Shown piece by piece: positions 43,064 through 52,421 of a DNA stretch of 64,000 nt. This DNA is from Salimicrobium album (GTDB taxonomy: Bacteria > Bacillota > Bacilli > Bacillales > Halobacillaceae), in NCBI RefSeq assembly GCF_900107115.1, contig NZ_FNOS01000005.1:62001-126000 (forward strand), read 5' to 3'. The notes beneath the pieces are model-generated. The model had not been told where the DNA came from, ran no database searches, and worked only from the letters and a program-made list of their open reading frames with translations. Made by a program: the position numbers and the translations under genes. Position 1 is the stretch's first letter, and every line of letters begins with the position of its first letter.

Positions 43064-43729
43064 ATGACTTTTTCGATTACAGCAAAATGCAAAGAGACCG
43101 GTCAGTTTGGAGTGGCGGTCTCCACCAAAGTACCGGCGGTAGGAGCGCTCTGTCCTTTTACTGCACCAAAGGCGGGAGCCGTGGCTACTCAGTCTTTCGT
43201 CAATCCTTATATAGGAATTAACGGTGTCCGTTATCTAAGTGAAGGATTTTCCGCAGAGAAAGTGAAAGAAAAGGTTTTAAAAGAAGACGCACAACCAGCC
43301 ATCCGGCAGTTCTGTATCGTGGACAAGGATGGAAACAGTGCCGCTTTTTCAGGGGACGAATGCGAAGGATGGTATGGACACCGGGAAGGAGATCATTTTG
43401 CGGTAGCGGGGAATATGCTCACCGGACCCGAGACGATTCAGGCGATGTATGACTCTTTTCTGGAAACCGAAGGTAAACCACTATCCGAAAGGCTTATTAT
43501 GGCTTTGCAGGCCGGTCAGGATGAGGGAGGGGACAAGCGTGGCCGGCAGTCAGCCGCCGTCCGCGTTTCGGACACTGAAGAGTACCCTTTAGTCGACCTT
43601 CGGGTTGATGAGCACCCTGACCCTGTGAAGGAGCTGTACAGAGTTCATCAGGTAGCGGAAGAAGAACTGTTCCCTTTCGTCGGGGATCTTCCCACTAAAG
43701 ATAACCCTAAAGGAAATTTTGATTCCTGA
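43064..43729 (+). CDS. DUF1028 family protein
   Basis: A 221-residue member of the DUF1028 family (MTFSITAKC, FGVAVSTKVPAVGALCPF, GAVATQSFVNPYIG). These proteins have an Ntn-hydrolase-like fold and are often found with amidases, peptidases or amino-acid utilisation genes, but no reaction is established. GAGAGGAG ribosome site upstream. The amidase before and the S66 peptidase after suggest a part in breaking down amide or peptide compounds. Confidence 0.85.
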   Translation: MTFSITAKCKETGQFGVAVSTKVPAVGALCPFTAPKAGAVATQSFVNPYIGINGVRYLSEGFSAEKVKEKVLKEDAQPAIRQFCIVDKDGNSAAFSGDECEGWYGHREGDHFAVAGNMLTGPETIQAMYDSFLETEGKPLSERLIMALQAGQDEGGDKRGRQSAAVRVSDTEEYPLVDLRVDEHPDPVKELYRVHQVAEEELFPFVGDLPTKDNPKGNFDS

Positions 43730-43783
43730 TATAGAGTAAGCTCTGATAAGGTAAGAAATAAAGTAATAAAAGGAGCGTTTTCG

Positions 43784-44815
43784 TTGTTAATCAAACCGCA
43801 AAAACTGAAAGCAGGAGACAAAGTGGCAACAGTAAGCCCTTCCTCAGGGTTAGCCGGGGATCCTGGCATCCGATGGCGGTATGAGCAGGGTGTGAGCAGA
43901 CTTCAGGAAGTGTTTAACCTGGAAATAGTGTCGATGTCCAATAGCCTGAAAGGATCGGACTTCATTTACGAGCATCCGGAAGCGCGTGCGGAAGATCTGA
44001 TGAACGCGTTTAAAGACGAGTCGATTAAAGGCATCATTGCCAATATAGGCGGGGACGACAGTGTCCGCCTGCTGCCGTACATCGACTTTGATGTGATCCG
44101 CGATAATCCCAAAGTTTTTATGGGATACTCAGACGTTACGGTTTCCCATCTCTTTTGCCACAAGGCAGGTCTCTCTTCTTTTTATGGTCCGGCGGTCTTA
44201 ACGGATTTTGCGGAAAATGTGGAAATGGATCCGTATACAGTAAATATGCTGAACCGCACACTTTTTTCAGGAGAAGCTATCGGTAACATTCCTCCTGCCA
44301 AAGAGTGGACGAGTGAACATCTGGAGTGGGAAGAGTCGAACAAAAACACCCGCCGTACGATGCAGGCGAACTCAGGTTATGAAGTTCTCCAGGGTTCCGG
44401 TATAGCACGAGGCAGACTCATCGGCGGCTGTATCGATGTTCTGGAAATGGTGAAAGGGACGACACTCTGGCCGGAGAAGGAAGCGTGGAAGGGCGGAATT
44501 ATTTTCTTTGAAACGTCTGAAGAAAAAACTCCGCCTGAGGATATAAAACGCTGGCTTCGTAACTACGCGACCCAGGGGATTCTGCAGAAGGCTGCGTGCA
44601 TCGTATTCGGTAAGCCGAAAGATGAAGCTTACTATGAGGAATACAAAGAAGTTATTTCCCGGGTAATGAAGGAGTATGGTCTCGTGGATTTGCCTGTGCT
44701 GTACAACTTGAATTTTGGCCATACGGAGCCGAAATTTCTCCTTCCTTATGGAGCGCAAGCGGAAATTAATTGCAGTGAAAAGACTTTTTCCATTCTGGAA
44801 AGTGGAGTGCAATAG
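43784..44815 (+). CDS. S66-family peptidase (LD-carboxypeptidase/MccF type)
   Basis: A 343-residue serine peptidase. The nucleophile Ser116 lies in FMGYSDVT; Glu in FFETSEE (about 240) and His in FGHTEPK (about 310-315) complete the usual Ser-Glu-His set. LD-carboxypeptidases trim murein tetrapeptides; the MccF subgroup hydrolyses microcin C-like peptidyl-nucleotides. Longer insertions and the motif pattern are closer to MccF-like proteins, but the subgroup is not certain. TTG start with AAAGGAG. No signal peptide, so cytoplasmic. Confidence 0.85.
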   Translation: MLIKPQKLKAGDKVATVSPSSGLAGDPGIRWRYEQGVSRLQEVFNLEIVSMSNSLKGSDFIYEHPEARAEDLMNAFKDESIKGIIANIGGDDSVRLLPYIDFDVIRDNPKVFMGYSDVTVSHLFCHKAGLSSFYGPAVLTDFAENVEMDPYTVNMLNRTLFSGEAIGNIPPAKEWTSEHLEWEESNKNTRRTMQANSGYEVLQGSGIARGRLIGGCIDVLEMVKGTTLWPEKEAWKGGIIFFETSEEKTPPEDIKRWLRNYATQGILQKAACIVFGKPKDEAYYEEYKEVISRVMKEYGLVDLPVLYNLNFGHTEPKFLLPYGAQAEINCSEKTFSILESGVQ

Positions 44816-44850
44816 ATTTCATTTCTTTTTAAGGATAAATGTTCTTTATT

Positions 44851-44878
44851 TTGAATTTTTTATATGAAGTGATAAGAT
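44851..44878 (+). promoter_or_regulatory. SigA promoter with dyad at the start site
   Basis: TTGAAT (44851-44856), 16-base spacer, TAAGAT (44873-44878). A 7-bp dyad AAGATAA ... TTATCTT overlaps and follows the -10 box and could be an operator for the SDR gene. Confidence 0.5.
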
Positions 44879-44957
44879 AAAGATAGGTTGTCTTATCTTC
44901 AGGTCAGCTTTCGATTCTAAAAGGGTTCAACTATCTTTCAGGAGGGAGAACTGCTTT

Positions 44958-45716
44958 ATGAAACTTGAAAGTCAGGTAGCTGTGGTAACCGGAGCTGGTT
45001 CAGGAATGGGGAGACAAATCGCTATATTATATGCACAAGAAGGTGCGAAGGTCATCGTTTCTGACGTTAATGAAAAAGGCTCGCAGGAAACGGTCGAGGA
45101 AATTGAAAAGAATAATGGAACTGCTACAGCGGTCTTGGCGGACGTGACGAAAGAATCAGATGTCCAGCGTTTGATCGACACAGCTGTCGACACGTATGGA
45201 ACGCTGGATATTCTGGTTAATAATGCCGGGATGATGGATAACATGATGCCTGCTGCCGAGGTAACCGATGAATTATGGGAAAAGGTGCTGGCGGTAAATA
45301 CAACGGGACCTATGAGAGCTACTCGTAAAGCCCTTCCGATTTTTTTGGAGAAGGGCCGTGGTGTTATTGTCAACATGGGCTCATCCGCCAGCCTTGCAGG
45401 TTCCAGAGCCGGAGCTGCATATACAGCTTCCAAGCATGCTCTGGCCGGTTATACAAAAAACGTGGGTTTCCAATATGCGAATCACGGAATCCGTTGCAAT
45501 GCTATTGCTCCGGGCGGAGTGGCTACGAATATTGGAACGACCATGTCAGAACCGGATGAATTCGGTATGGAAAGGGCTTTGTCCGGGTCCGGGAATAACC
45601 CGAGGAATGGCGAAGCGGAAGAAGTAGCCAGAATCGCACTGTTTCTGGCCAGTGAAGACTCAGCTTTTGTCAATGGTGAAGTGATCAGAGCAGATGCCGG
45701 GTGGCTGGCGTACTGA
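44958..45716 (+). CDS. short-chain dehydrogenase/reductase
   Basis: A 252-residue classical SDR: cofactor loop TGAGSGMG at residues 11-18, NNAG at 88-91, catalytic Tyr155 and Lys159 (YTASK). Asp at the end of the second strand (VSDVNE) favours NAD(H). Substrate unknown. Monocistronic with its own promoter and terminator. Confidence 0.87.
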   Translation: MKLESQVAVVTGAGSGMGRQIAILYAQEGAKVIVSDVNEKGSQETVEEIEKNNGTATAVLADVTKESDVQRLIDTAVDTYGTLDILVNNAGMMDNMMPAAEVTDELWEKVLAVNTTGPMRATRKALPIFLEKGRGVIVNMGSSASLAGSRAGAAYTASKHALAGYTKNVGFQYANHGIRCNAIAPGGVATNIGTTMSEPDEFGMERALSGSGNNPRNGEAEEVARIALFLASEDSAFVNGEVIRADAGWLAY

Positions 45717-45731
45717 CGTTCAATCGAAGTG

Positions 45732-45760
45732 ACCCTCTCGAACTTTTCGGGAGGGTTTTA
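45732..45760 (+). terminator. Rho-independent terminator
   Basis: An 11-pair stem (ACCCTCTCGAA with TTCGGGAGGGT, one G-T pair) and a TTTTA tail end the SDR gene. Confidence 0.8.
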
Positions 45761-45800
45761 TAATGAGCTTCACCTGCACGTTCAGTGACTTATTTAATAT

Positions 45801-45815
45801 AATTTTCAAAAAACT
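45801..45815 (+). promoter_or_regulatory. CodY-like box before the met operon
   Basis: AATTTTCAAAAAACT matches AATTTTCWGAAAATT at 13 of 15 positions, though it lacks the central G. It touches the -35 box of the met operon. Confidence 0.3.
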
Positions 45816-45817
45816 GA

Positions 45818-45847
45818 TTGACGACAAAGTCATGATTGTATTAAGAT
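45818..45847 (+). promoter_or_regulatory. SigA promoter of the met operon
   Basis: TTGACG (45818-45823), 18-base spacer, TAAGAT (45842-45847), about 30 bases before the riboswitch aptamer. Confidence 0.65.
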
Positions 45848-45876
45848 AGTTCACATCACAAAAAAACTATAAACGT

Positions 45877-45998
45877 ATCTTCTTATCCAGAGAGGTGGAG
45901 GGACTGGCCCTTTGAAACCTCGGCAGCGGAACTGATGGAATTCCATCGAAAACCGTGCCAATTCCAGCAGGTGCATCGCACTTGAAAGATGAGAAGAG
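45877..45998 (+). promoter_or_regulatory. SAM-I riboswitch (S box)
   Basis: Conserved blocks appear in order: CTTATCCAGAGAGGTGGAGG, GACTGGCCC, TGAAACCTCGGCAGC, CCGTGCCAATTCCAGCAG, and closing TTGAAAGATGAGAAG. It controls the metN-metI-metQ-M20 operon together with the terminator at 46026-46060; high SAM should stop transcription. The 365-base gap 45717-46081 consists of this leader plus the preceding terminator. Confidence 0.97.
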
Positions 45999-46025
45999 AC
46001 GGTTTTCTAAATTTTATTAGAAGAC

Positions 46026-46060
46026 CCCTCTTCCATTTTTCTGGAAGAGGGGTTTTTTCG
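46026..46060 (+). terminator. SAM-riboswitch terminator
   Basis: An 11-bp perfect stem ACCCCTCTTCC (46026-46036) with GGAAGAGGGGT (46045-46055), then six T residues, directly before metN. Confidence 0.95.
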
Positions 46061-46081
46061 TTTAAGTAAGGAGGATGGAGC

Positions 46082-47110
46082 ATGATTCAGTTCGAGAACG
46101 TTTCGAAAGTGTATGAGCACAACGGAAAAGAGTTGCGGGCGGTGGATGGCGTAGACATATCGATCGAGAAAGGTGAAATTTTCGGAGTGATCGGGTTCAG
46201 TGGAGCCGGGAAAAGTACGCTTGTCCGGTTGGTGAATCTGCTGGAGCAGCCTTCCGGGGGCAATATATTAGTGGAGGAGGATGATTTGTCCCGGTTGTCC
46301 AAGCCCGGACTCAGGAAAATGCGCAAGCGTATCGGGATGATCTTCCAGCACTTTAACTTACTGGAGTCTAAAACGGTTTTACATAATGTCGCCTTCCCGC
46401 TGATCATTTCCGGCACTCCCAAGAAAAAAATAAAAGCCAGAGTGGAAGAGGTTCTTGATTTCGTAGGACTTTCGGATAAAGCACATCAGTATCCGGAAGA
46501 ACTCTCGGGTGGTCAGAAACAGCGGGTAGGTATTGCCCGGGCGCTTGTTACATCACCGGACATTTTATTATGTGACGAAGCGACTTCGGCACTTGATCCT
46601 GAGACGACGAAGTCGATCCTTCAGTTACTGAAAAGAGTACGCGACGAGTATAACCTTACGATATTGATGATTACCCACGAAATGAACGCAGTCCGGGAAG
46701 TGTGCGACCGTGTCGCTGTCATGGAAAACGGCCAGGTCATTGAACAGGGGTCCATTTTCGAACTGTTCTCGAATCCTCAGCACCCGACGACGAAAAACTT
46801 TATCCAGTCGGTGATGGAGAGCGATATCCCGCCTTCCATCCTCTCGGGTATTGAAGAACGCGGGGGAGGACGTCACGTATACCGGGTCACATTCGTCCGG
46901 GAGAAGGCTGCTCAGCCCATCTTTTCACAGGTAGCCAAAAACTATCAGGTCGAAGTGAACGTTCTTTTCGGACAAATTACGGAACTGCAGGGAATCCCGT
47001 TTGGCCAGCTGGTAGTGGAACTGCTGGGGGAAGACAGGGAGATTGTCAGAGCACTGGATTATATACAGCGGACAGTAAGCGTCCAGGAGGTGGAAGCTGA
47101 TGCAGGTTAA
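46082..47110 (+). CDS. metN: methionine ABC transporter ATPase
   Basis: A 342-residue ATPase with Walker A FSGAGKST, signature LSGGQKQR and Walker B LLCDEATSAL, plus the C-terminal ACT-like NIL regulatory domain (about residues 265-340) that binds methionine and inhibits transport. AAGGAGG ribosome site. First gene behind the SAM-I riboswitch. Overlaps the permease by 11 bases. Confidence 0.95.
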   Translation: MIQFENVSKVYEHNGKELRAVDGVDISIEKGEIFGVIGFSGAGKSTLVRLVNLLEQPSGGNILVEEDDLSRLSKPGLRKMRKRIGMIFQHFNLLESKTVLHNVAFPLIISGTPKKKIKARVEEVLDFVGLSDKAHQYPEELSGGQKQRVGIARALVTSPDILLCDEATSALDPETTKSILQLLKRVRDEYNLTILMITHEMNAVREVCDRVAVMENGQVIEQGSIFELFSNPQHPTTKNFIQSVMESDIPPSILSGIEERGGGRHVYRVTFVREKAAQPIFSQVAKNYQVEVNVLFGQITELQGIPFGQLVVELLGEDREIVRALDYIQRTVSVQEVEADAG

Positions 47111-47762
47111 TTTACTGGAATTCTGGCCAAAGATTTTGCAGGCCATCAACGAAACATTGATTATGGTAGGGGTGTCACTGGTGGTAGCGGCACTCATCGG
47201 TATCCCGCTTGGAATCGCACTTGTCGTTACGAGACACGGCGGGCTTCTCCAAAATAGCGCATTTTTCAAAGGGTTAAGCGTAGTGATCAACTTCTTTCGA
47301 TCCATCCCGTTCATTATTCTTCTTGTAGCGATCCTCCCTCTTACAAGGTTTTTGGTCGGCACGTCTATTGGGACTGCAGCGGCTGTCGTACCGCTCGTAC
47401 TATTTTCAGGACCTTATATAGCAAGGCTGGTGGAAAGCAGTCTTATGGAAGTGAAACCCGGCGTCGTGGAGGCGGCAGAAGCGATGGGAGCCTCTCCTTG
47501 GCAGATTATATTACGCGTATATGTACCGGAAGCCTTGAGTTCCATCGTGCTGAACCTGACGATAGCGACGATCGGCTTAGTTGGGGCATCTGCCATGGCC
47601 GGCTTCGTCGGAGGAGGAGGTCTTGGAGACCTGGCGATAGCCTACGGATATCAGCGGTTCGAAACGGATATTATGATCGTTACGGTTCTGCTGCTCGTAC
47701 TGCTTGTACAAATCGTGCAGACATTGGGCAACGTGTTATCCAAAAAAATGAGAAGACAATAG
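47100..47762 (+). CDS. metI: methionine ABC transporter permease
   Basis: A 220-residue permease with five helices and the MetI-type EAA loop (VEAAEAMGASPWQII). It forms a homodimeric channel with MetN. GGAGGTGGAAGCTG precedes the ATG. Also called metP in Bacillus. Confidence 0.95.
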   Translation: MQVNLLEFWPKILQAINETLIMVGVSLVVAALIGIPLGIALVVTRHGGLLQNSAFFKGLSVVINFFRSIPFIILLVAILPLTRFLVGTSIGTAAAVVPLVLFSGPYIARLVESSLMEVKPGVVEAAEAMGASPWQIILRVYVPEALSSIVLNLTIATIGLVGASAMAGFVGGGGLGDLAIAYGYQRFETDIMIVTVLLLVLLVQIVQTLGNVLSKKMRRQ

Positions 47763-47780
47763 GCGGGAGGATTTATTAAA

Positions 47781-48614
47781 ATGAGAAAATTAATTGTACT
47801 ACTTGGTCTGGTAATAGCGGCCGGGACATTATTCGCAGGATGCAGTAAGGAAAGTGGGGCTTCGGGAAGTGACGAAGTCGTTAAAGTAGGTCTGAATGGA
47901 TCCGGCGTACCTATCTGGGAGAAAGTGAAGGAAAAAGCAGCCGAAGAAGGAATTGAAATAGAGCTCGTGGAGTTTTCGGATTACGTTCGTCCCAACATGG
48001 CTCTGGCGGACGGGGATATCGATTTGAATGCCTTTCAGACCGTTTCCTACTTCGACTCTTTTATTGAAGAACGGAACCTCGATCTCGAACCTATCGCTAC
48101 TACAATCATTGCGCCGATGGGTGTGTACTCGGAAGAATATGAAGATGTAAAAAATATTCCGGAAGGGAGTTCTATTGCCTTACCGAAAGAAGCTACAAAT
48201 ATGGGGCGTGCCCTTCTTCTGCTGGAGAAAGCAGAACTGATCGGTCTGCCGGAAGATTTTGACGGGAACGGTTCGCTGGATAAAATAACGGACAATCCTA
48301 AGAATCTGCAATTTGAACCGGTCGCAGCTGCCCAGACGCCGCGTGTACTGACTGATGTAGCAGCGTCTGTTATCAACAACGGGGTAGCCGTAGAGGCAGG
48401 GTTTGTTCCGGTGGACGACGCTATTTTCATAGAAGATGAGACAGCTGAACCTTATATAAACATTATCGCAGCGCAGGCCGAGGAAGCGGATAAAGAAGTG
48501 TATCAGAAAATTGTCGATATATACCAGCAGGAAGATGTGGCAGAACACATTCGTGAAGTATTCGATGATTCATTGATACCGACGTTCGTCCCTCTCGAAA
48601 AAATAGGATGGTAA
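47781..48614 (+). CDS. metQ: methionine-binding lipoprotein
   Basis: A 277-residue NlpA-family binding protein with lipobox FAGC (Cys21). It binds D- or L-methionine outside the membrane and feeds MetIN. Typical motif LNAFQTVSYFDSF is present. It follows the permease by 18 bases and precedes an M20 enzyme by 12. Confidence 0.94.
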   Translation: MRKLIVLLGLVIAAGTLFAGCSKESGASGSDEVVKVGLNGSGVPIWEKVKEKAAEEGIEIELVEFSDYVRPNMALADGDIDLNAFQTVSYFDSFIEERNLDLEPIATTIIAPMGVYSEEYEDVKNIPEGSSIALPKEATNMGRALLLLEKAELIGLPEDFDGNGSLDKITDNPKNLQFEPVAAAQTPRVLTDVAASVINNGVAVEAGFVPVDDAIFIEDETAEPYINIIAAQAEEADKEVYQKIVDIYQQEDVAEHIREVFDDSLIPTFVPLEKIGW

Positions 48615-48626
48615 AGGAGAGTAATT

Positions 48627-49820
48627 ATGACTTTGACCACAGCACACGACTTACAGGAACACATCGCCAGTTTTATTGAAAACAGGAAAGAAACTTATAT
48701 TACGACGAGTCATGCGATTCATGACAATCCGGAAACAGGAAATGAAGAATTTTTCGCTTCAGGGTTGCTTACTTCTCTCCTTGAAGAAGCCGGGTTCACT
48801 ATTGACAGGCAAATTCCGGACCACGAAACCGCCTTTTTGGCACGTAAGAAATCGAGCCGGCCGGGCCCTGTTATCGGATATTTAGCGGAATACGATGCCC
48901 TTCCCGGCCTTGGGCATGCGTGCGGGCACAATATCATCGGTACGGCATCAACAGCGGCAGCGATTGCTCTCGGAGAAGTGATAGAGGAAACAGGTGGGGA
49001 AGTGGTAGTTCTCGGAACTCCGGCAGAGGAAGGAGGGCCGAACGGAAGCGCTAAGGGTACGTTTGTAAGACATGGGTACCTCCGGGACATAGACGTCTGT
49101 ATGATGGTCCATCCGCTCGGAACTACTTCAGGTTCCGCCCCGACGCTGGCGGTGGATCCGGTGGATTTTGAGTTTTTCGGGGCAGCTGCCCATGCTGCCA
49201 GTAACCCGGAAGATGGGATCAATGCTCTGGACGCTGTGCTTCAGTTATTCAACGGCATTAATGCTCTCAGGCAGCACGTATCTGAAGACGTACGGATGCA
49301 CGGAGTGATTCTGGACGGGGGAGAAGCCCCGAACATAGTACCGGAATACGCAAGGGCCCGGTTTTACTTAAGGGCGAAGACGAGAGAGGACTGTGACCGG
49401 CTTACCGCCAGAGTAAAAAAGGTCGCTGAAGGGGCTGCTGCGGCAACAGGTTCTTCCTATACTATGACGAGAATTCAGAACGGGGTGGATAACTTCAACG
49501 TGACGCCTGCGTTTGAGGAGATTTTCAAAGAAAAGATCGAAGGGCTCGGGGAAGATTATCGGCCGCTGAAGAAAGGACTCGGCTCCACGGACGCCGGGAA
49601 CATCAGCCAGGTGGTACCGACTATCCATCCTTACATCAAAATCGGTGAAGAGGACCTCGTTCCTCATACGAAGGAATTCAGGGAAGCAGCCCGCTCGGGA
49701 GAAGGTGACGCAGCCTTATTGAAAGGAGCGAAAGCGTTGGCTCTGACAGGAGTCGAGTTGTTATGCTCAGCGGATTTGTTACAGAAAGTGAAGAATGAAT
49801 ACCTTGGCAGGGAGGCGTGA
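48627..49820 (+). CDS. M20-family metallo-amidohydrolase in the met operon
   Basis: A 397-residue M20D-type enzyme (aminoacylase/IAA-amino-acid hydrolase/AbgB-like). Metal-binding features are GHACGHN, GTPAEEGG and GSTDAGN. It hydrolyses an amide bond of an N-acyl amino acid or aminobenzoyl-glutamate-like compound. Being cotranscribed with metNIQ under SAM control points to N-acyl-methionine or a related sulfur amino acid derivative; no direct evidence of substrate. Confidence 0.87.
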   Translation: MTLTTAHDLQEHIASFIENRKETYITTSHAIHDNPETGNEEFFASGLLTSLLEEAGFTIDRQIPDHETAFLARKKSSRPGPVIGYLAEYDALPGLGHACGHNIIGTASTAAAIALGEVIEETGGEVVVLGTPAEEGGPNGSAKGTFVRHGYLRDIDVCMMVHPLGTTSGSAPTLAVDPVDFEFFGAAAHAASNPEDGINALDAVLQLFNGINALRQHVSEDVRMHGVILDGGEAPNIVPEYARARFYLRAKTREDCDRLTARVKKVAEGAAAATGSSYTMTRIQNGVDNFNVTPAFEEIFKEKIEGLGEDYRPLKKGLGSTDAGNISQVVPTIHPYIKIGEEDLVPHTKEFREAARSGEGDAALLKGAKALALTGVELLCSADLLQKVKNEYLGREA

Positions 49821-49836
49821 ATATTTAGAGGAAAGA

Positions 49837-49883
49837 AAATCTTCGCCGTTTACTGGGAATAGTAAGCCGGCGAAGATTTTTTA
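49837..49883. terminator. bidirectional terminator
   Basis: A 13-bp perfect stem AAAATCTTCGCCG (49837-49849) with CGGCGAAGATTTT (49868-49880) plus T-run separates the met operon from the convergent oxidase genes. Confidence 0.9.
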
Positions 49884-49910
49884 GTTGCCTTTCTGTACTC
49901 ATTTTAAGGA

Positions 49911-50486
49911 TCAGAAGAGGTAGGGAATATAAACAACGAGCAGAATGATTATCCAGATGGCGTCTACGAAATGCCAGTAGTAATTGAATATTTTATGTTT
50001 CTCCTTAAACAGGTTGAAAGGCAGAAGTCTGCCCTGAACAAGGAGTACGATCATCCAGCCCAGCCCGAACGTTACATGGACGGCGTGAAGACCGACTAAT
50101 ACATAGTATGCAGACAGGAAGTTGTTCGTTGAGACGACGTGTCCATCGGTAATGAATTTGCGGAATTCTTCTATCTCGAAGTACATGAAGCCGGCTCCGA
50201 GCAGAAACGTGATGACCACACCTGCCACTATCAACTTCATCTTCCTCTCCTTCAGTCCTTTTTCCGAGAGGAGCAGAGTGCCACTGCTCGATATCAGGAA
50301 GAGAGAAGCGAACAGTGTCGTCTGCCATTCGAACAGTTCACCCGGGTACGGCCCTGTCTGCGGTGGAGTGTAAATGAGGTAAGTGGCGAACAGTGTCGTG
50401 AACATAATCGCTTCCACAAAGAGATATATGAAGAAACCCGTTTTTTTGTCGGCAAATAACTCTTCGGACATTAGCTTACTGCTCAT
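49911..50486 (-). CDS. ctaE: haem-copper oxidase subunit III
   Basis: A 191-residue five-helix subunit III. ATG at 50486 follows AGGAGGAGG; the frame extends 13 Arg-rich codons upstream inside the subunit I gene, without a site. It contains HAVHVTFG, a conserved helix motif. Overlaps subunit I by 11 bases. It is the last gene: no subunit IV (ctaF) follows. Confidence 0.92.
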   Translation of the reverse strand: MSSKLMSEELFADKKTGFFIYLFVEAIMFTTLFATYLIYTPPQTGPYPGELFEWQTTLFASLFLISSSGTLLLSEKGLKERKMKLIVAGVVITFLLGAGFMYFEIEEFRKFITDGHVVSTNNFLSAYYVLVGLHAVHVTFGLGWMIVLLVQGRLLPFNLFKEKHKIFNYYWHFVDAIWIIILLVVYIPYLF

Positions 50487-52401
50487 TTTCCTCCTCCTCT
50501 CTCTTATATGCCTCCGTGCGTTCATCGGAAAACGCTCTGATGACGAAAGTGCTTAACGACAGGATGCCGCCGAGGATCTGCACCCACACCCATCCGTAAA
50601 TGAAGCCGAAACTTAAGATGAATAAGCTCCCGGCAAGAAACATCGGCTGGAACGTTCTTCTCGCAATGGGAGAAGGACGGGGGTTTTTTGCGACCGGTAA
50701 CGGCTTGTTATTGATTTTCGACCACCAGAACATGTCTCTGCGGTCGATGACCGGCATTCTTTCAAACGGGTGTTCCGGAGGAGGGGAAGGGACGCTCCAC
50801 TCCAGGGTCCGTCCGTCCCACGGGTCGTCTCCGGCTTTGGCGCCGCTGCGATGGGTCTTAATGATATTCCAAAGGAAAAACAGCATAGATACAGCCATAA
50901 GATAGGCTCCGATACTGCTGATGAAATTGTAGGACCACACTCCGTCTTCCTGGGTGTATTCATAGACACGTCTCGGCATACCGTCGAGGCCGGCTAAGTG
51001 CTGCAGGAAGAAAGTGAGGTGGAAGCCGATAAGAAACAGCCAGAAATGCCACTTCCCGAGTGTGTCGTCCAGTATTTTCCCGGTCATGATCGGATACCAG
51101 TAGTAAATAGCGGCGAATGCTGCCAGTATGGTGGAGCCGATGATAACGTAGTGCAGATGGGCGACTACGAAGTAGGAATCATGGAACTGCATATCCGCAG
51201 CTGCCGAACTGAGCATCACCCCGGTCACCCCGCCCATGACAAAGGTGGGAATGAAGCCCAAAGCGAACATCATAGGAGCTTTCATACTTATGACGCCGCG
51301 TCTCATCGTGAAGAGCCAGTTGAACACTTTAATTCCTGTCGGCACGGCGATAAGCATGGAAGTGATTGCGAAGAAGGTGTTCGAAAATGCCCCGAGCCCC
51401 ACGGTGAACATGTGGTGGACCCATACCATTAAGGCAAGAAGGCCGATTAGCGTCAGGGAAATGACCATGGACGTATAGCCGAACACATTTTTTCTTGAAA
51501 AGTTGGAGATGATGTCCGAAAAGATTCCGAAAGCCGGAAGAGCGATAATATAAACTTCCGGGTGCCCGAATATCCAGAACAGGTGCTGCCAGTAGACCGG
51601 ATGGCCGAGTTCCCCGAGGAAGAAAGTGGCGTCGTAAAGCCGGTCGAACTGAAGCAGCAGTAAAGCAATCGCCAGCACAGGAAAAGCGATCAAAATTAAG
51701 AAAGAAGTAATCAGCGTAGCCCAGGGGAAAAGCGGCATCCTCGATAACGTAAGCCCTGGTGCCCGCAGGCGAATAATGGTAGCCATCATGTTGATCGCTG
51801 CAAATATCGTGCCAAGCCCGGAAACCTGAAGCCCGAATATGTAGAAATTGTTGTTGGGCCCGGGCGTATAAGAATCGGTCGAAAGCGGAGCGTAAGCAGT
51901 CCACCCCATGTTCGGCGCAGCATTGAAAAAGAAGGCGAGGAAGAAAATCGTTCCTCCCGTTAAAAACAGATAGAACCCGACCAGGTTCAAATATGGAAAA
52001 GCCAGATCGTTAGCGCCGATCTGAAGCGGTACAGCAACGTTCATCAGCCCGATTAGAATAGGGGTGGCCACGAAAAATATCATCATGGTTCCGTGAGTTG
52101 TGAACAGTTCATTATATTTTTCACCTTGAAAGACCCAGAATTCGTTTTCCGGGGTGAGAAGCTGGGTCCTCATAAATAAAGCGTCCACACCTGCTCTTAA
52201 AAAGAAAAGCATGGAAAAAAGAATGTACAGGGTACCGATTTTTCTGTGATTGGTCGTCGTGGTATAATCCAAAATCGTCGACCAGTACCGGTTTTTAATG
52301 ATGATATATAGAACAATAGGTGTGATTATAAGTACGCTTAGCCACCCGGCGATGACGTCCGTGGGTACGAATACAGATTTTCCGTTAAACGAGAATTCCA
52401 T
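50476..52401 (-). CDS. ctaD: haem-copper oxidase subunit I
   Basis: A 641-residue catalytic subunit of an A-type terminal oxidase. Low-spin haem ligand His103 (TTHGTMM), CuB His280 with cross-linked Tyr284 (GHPEVYI), the HH pair in VWVHHMFTVG, and haem ligands in VVAHLHYVI are all seen. It reduces O2 to water and pumps protons. Two extra C-terminal helices follow, as in the Bacillus CtaD/QoxB group. Confidence 0.95.
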   Translation of the reverse strand: MEFSFNGKSVFVPTDVIAGWLSVLIITPIVLYIIIKNRYWSTILDYTTTTNHRKIGTLYILFSMLFFLRAGVDALFMRTQLLTPENEFWVFQGEKYNELFTTHGTMMIFFVATPILIGLMNVAVPLQIGANDLAFPYLNLVGFYLFLTGGTIFFLAFFFNAAPNMGWTAYAPLSTDSYTPGPNNNFYIFGLQVSGLGTIFAAINMMATIIRLRAPGLTLSRMPLFPWATLITSFLILIAFPVLAIALLLLQFDRLYDATFFLGELGHPVYWQHLFWIFGHPEVYIIALPAFGIFSDIISNFSRKNVFGYTSMVISLTLIGLLALMVWVHHMFTVGLGAFSNTFFAITSMLIAVPTGIKVFNWLFTMRRGVISMKAPMMFALGFIPTFVMGGVTGVMLSSAAADMQFHDSYFVVAHLHYVIIGSTILAAFAAIYYWYPIMTGKILDDTLGKWHFWLFLIGFHLTFFLQHLAGLDGMPRRVYEYTQEDGVWSYNFISSIGAYLMAVSMLFFLWNIIKTHRSGAKAGDDPWDGRTLEWSVPSPPPEHPFERMPVIDRRDMFWWSKINNKPLPVAKNPRPSPIARRTFQPMFLAGSLFILSFGFIYGWVWVQILGGILSLSTFVIRAFSDERTEAYKREEEENEQ

Positions 52402-52421
52402 AGTCTCACCTCTTTAACTGT

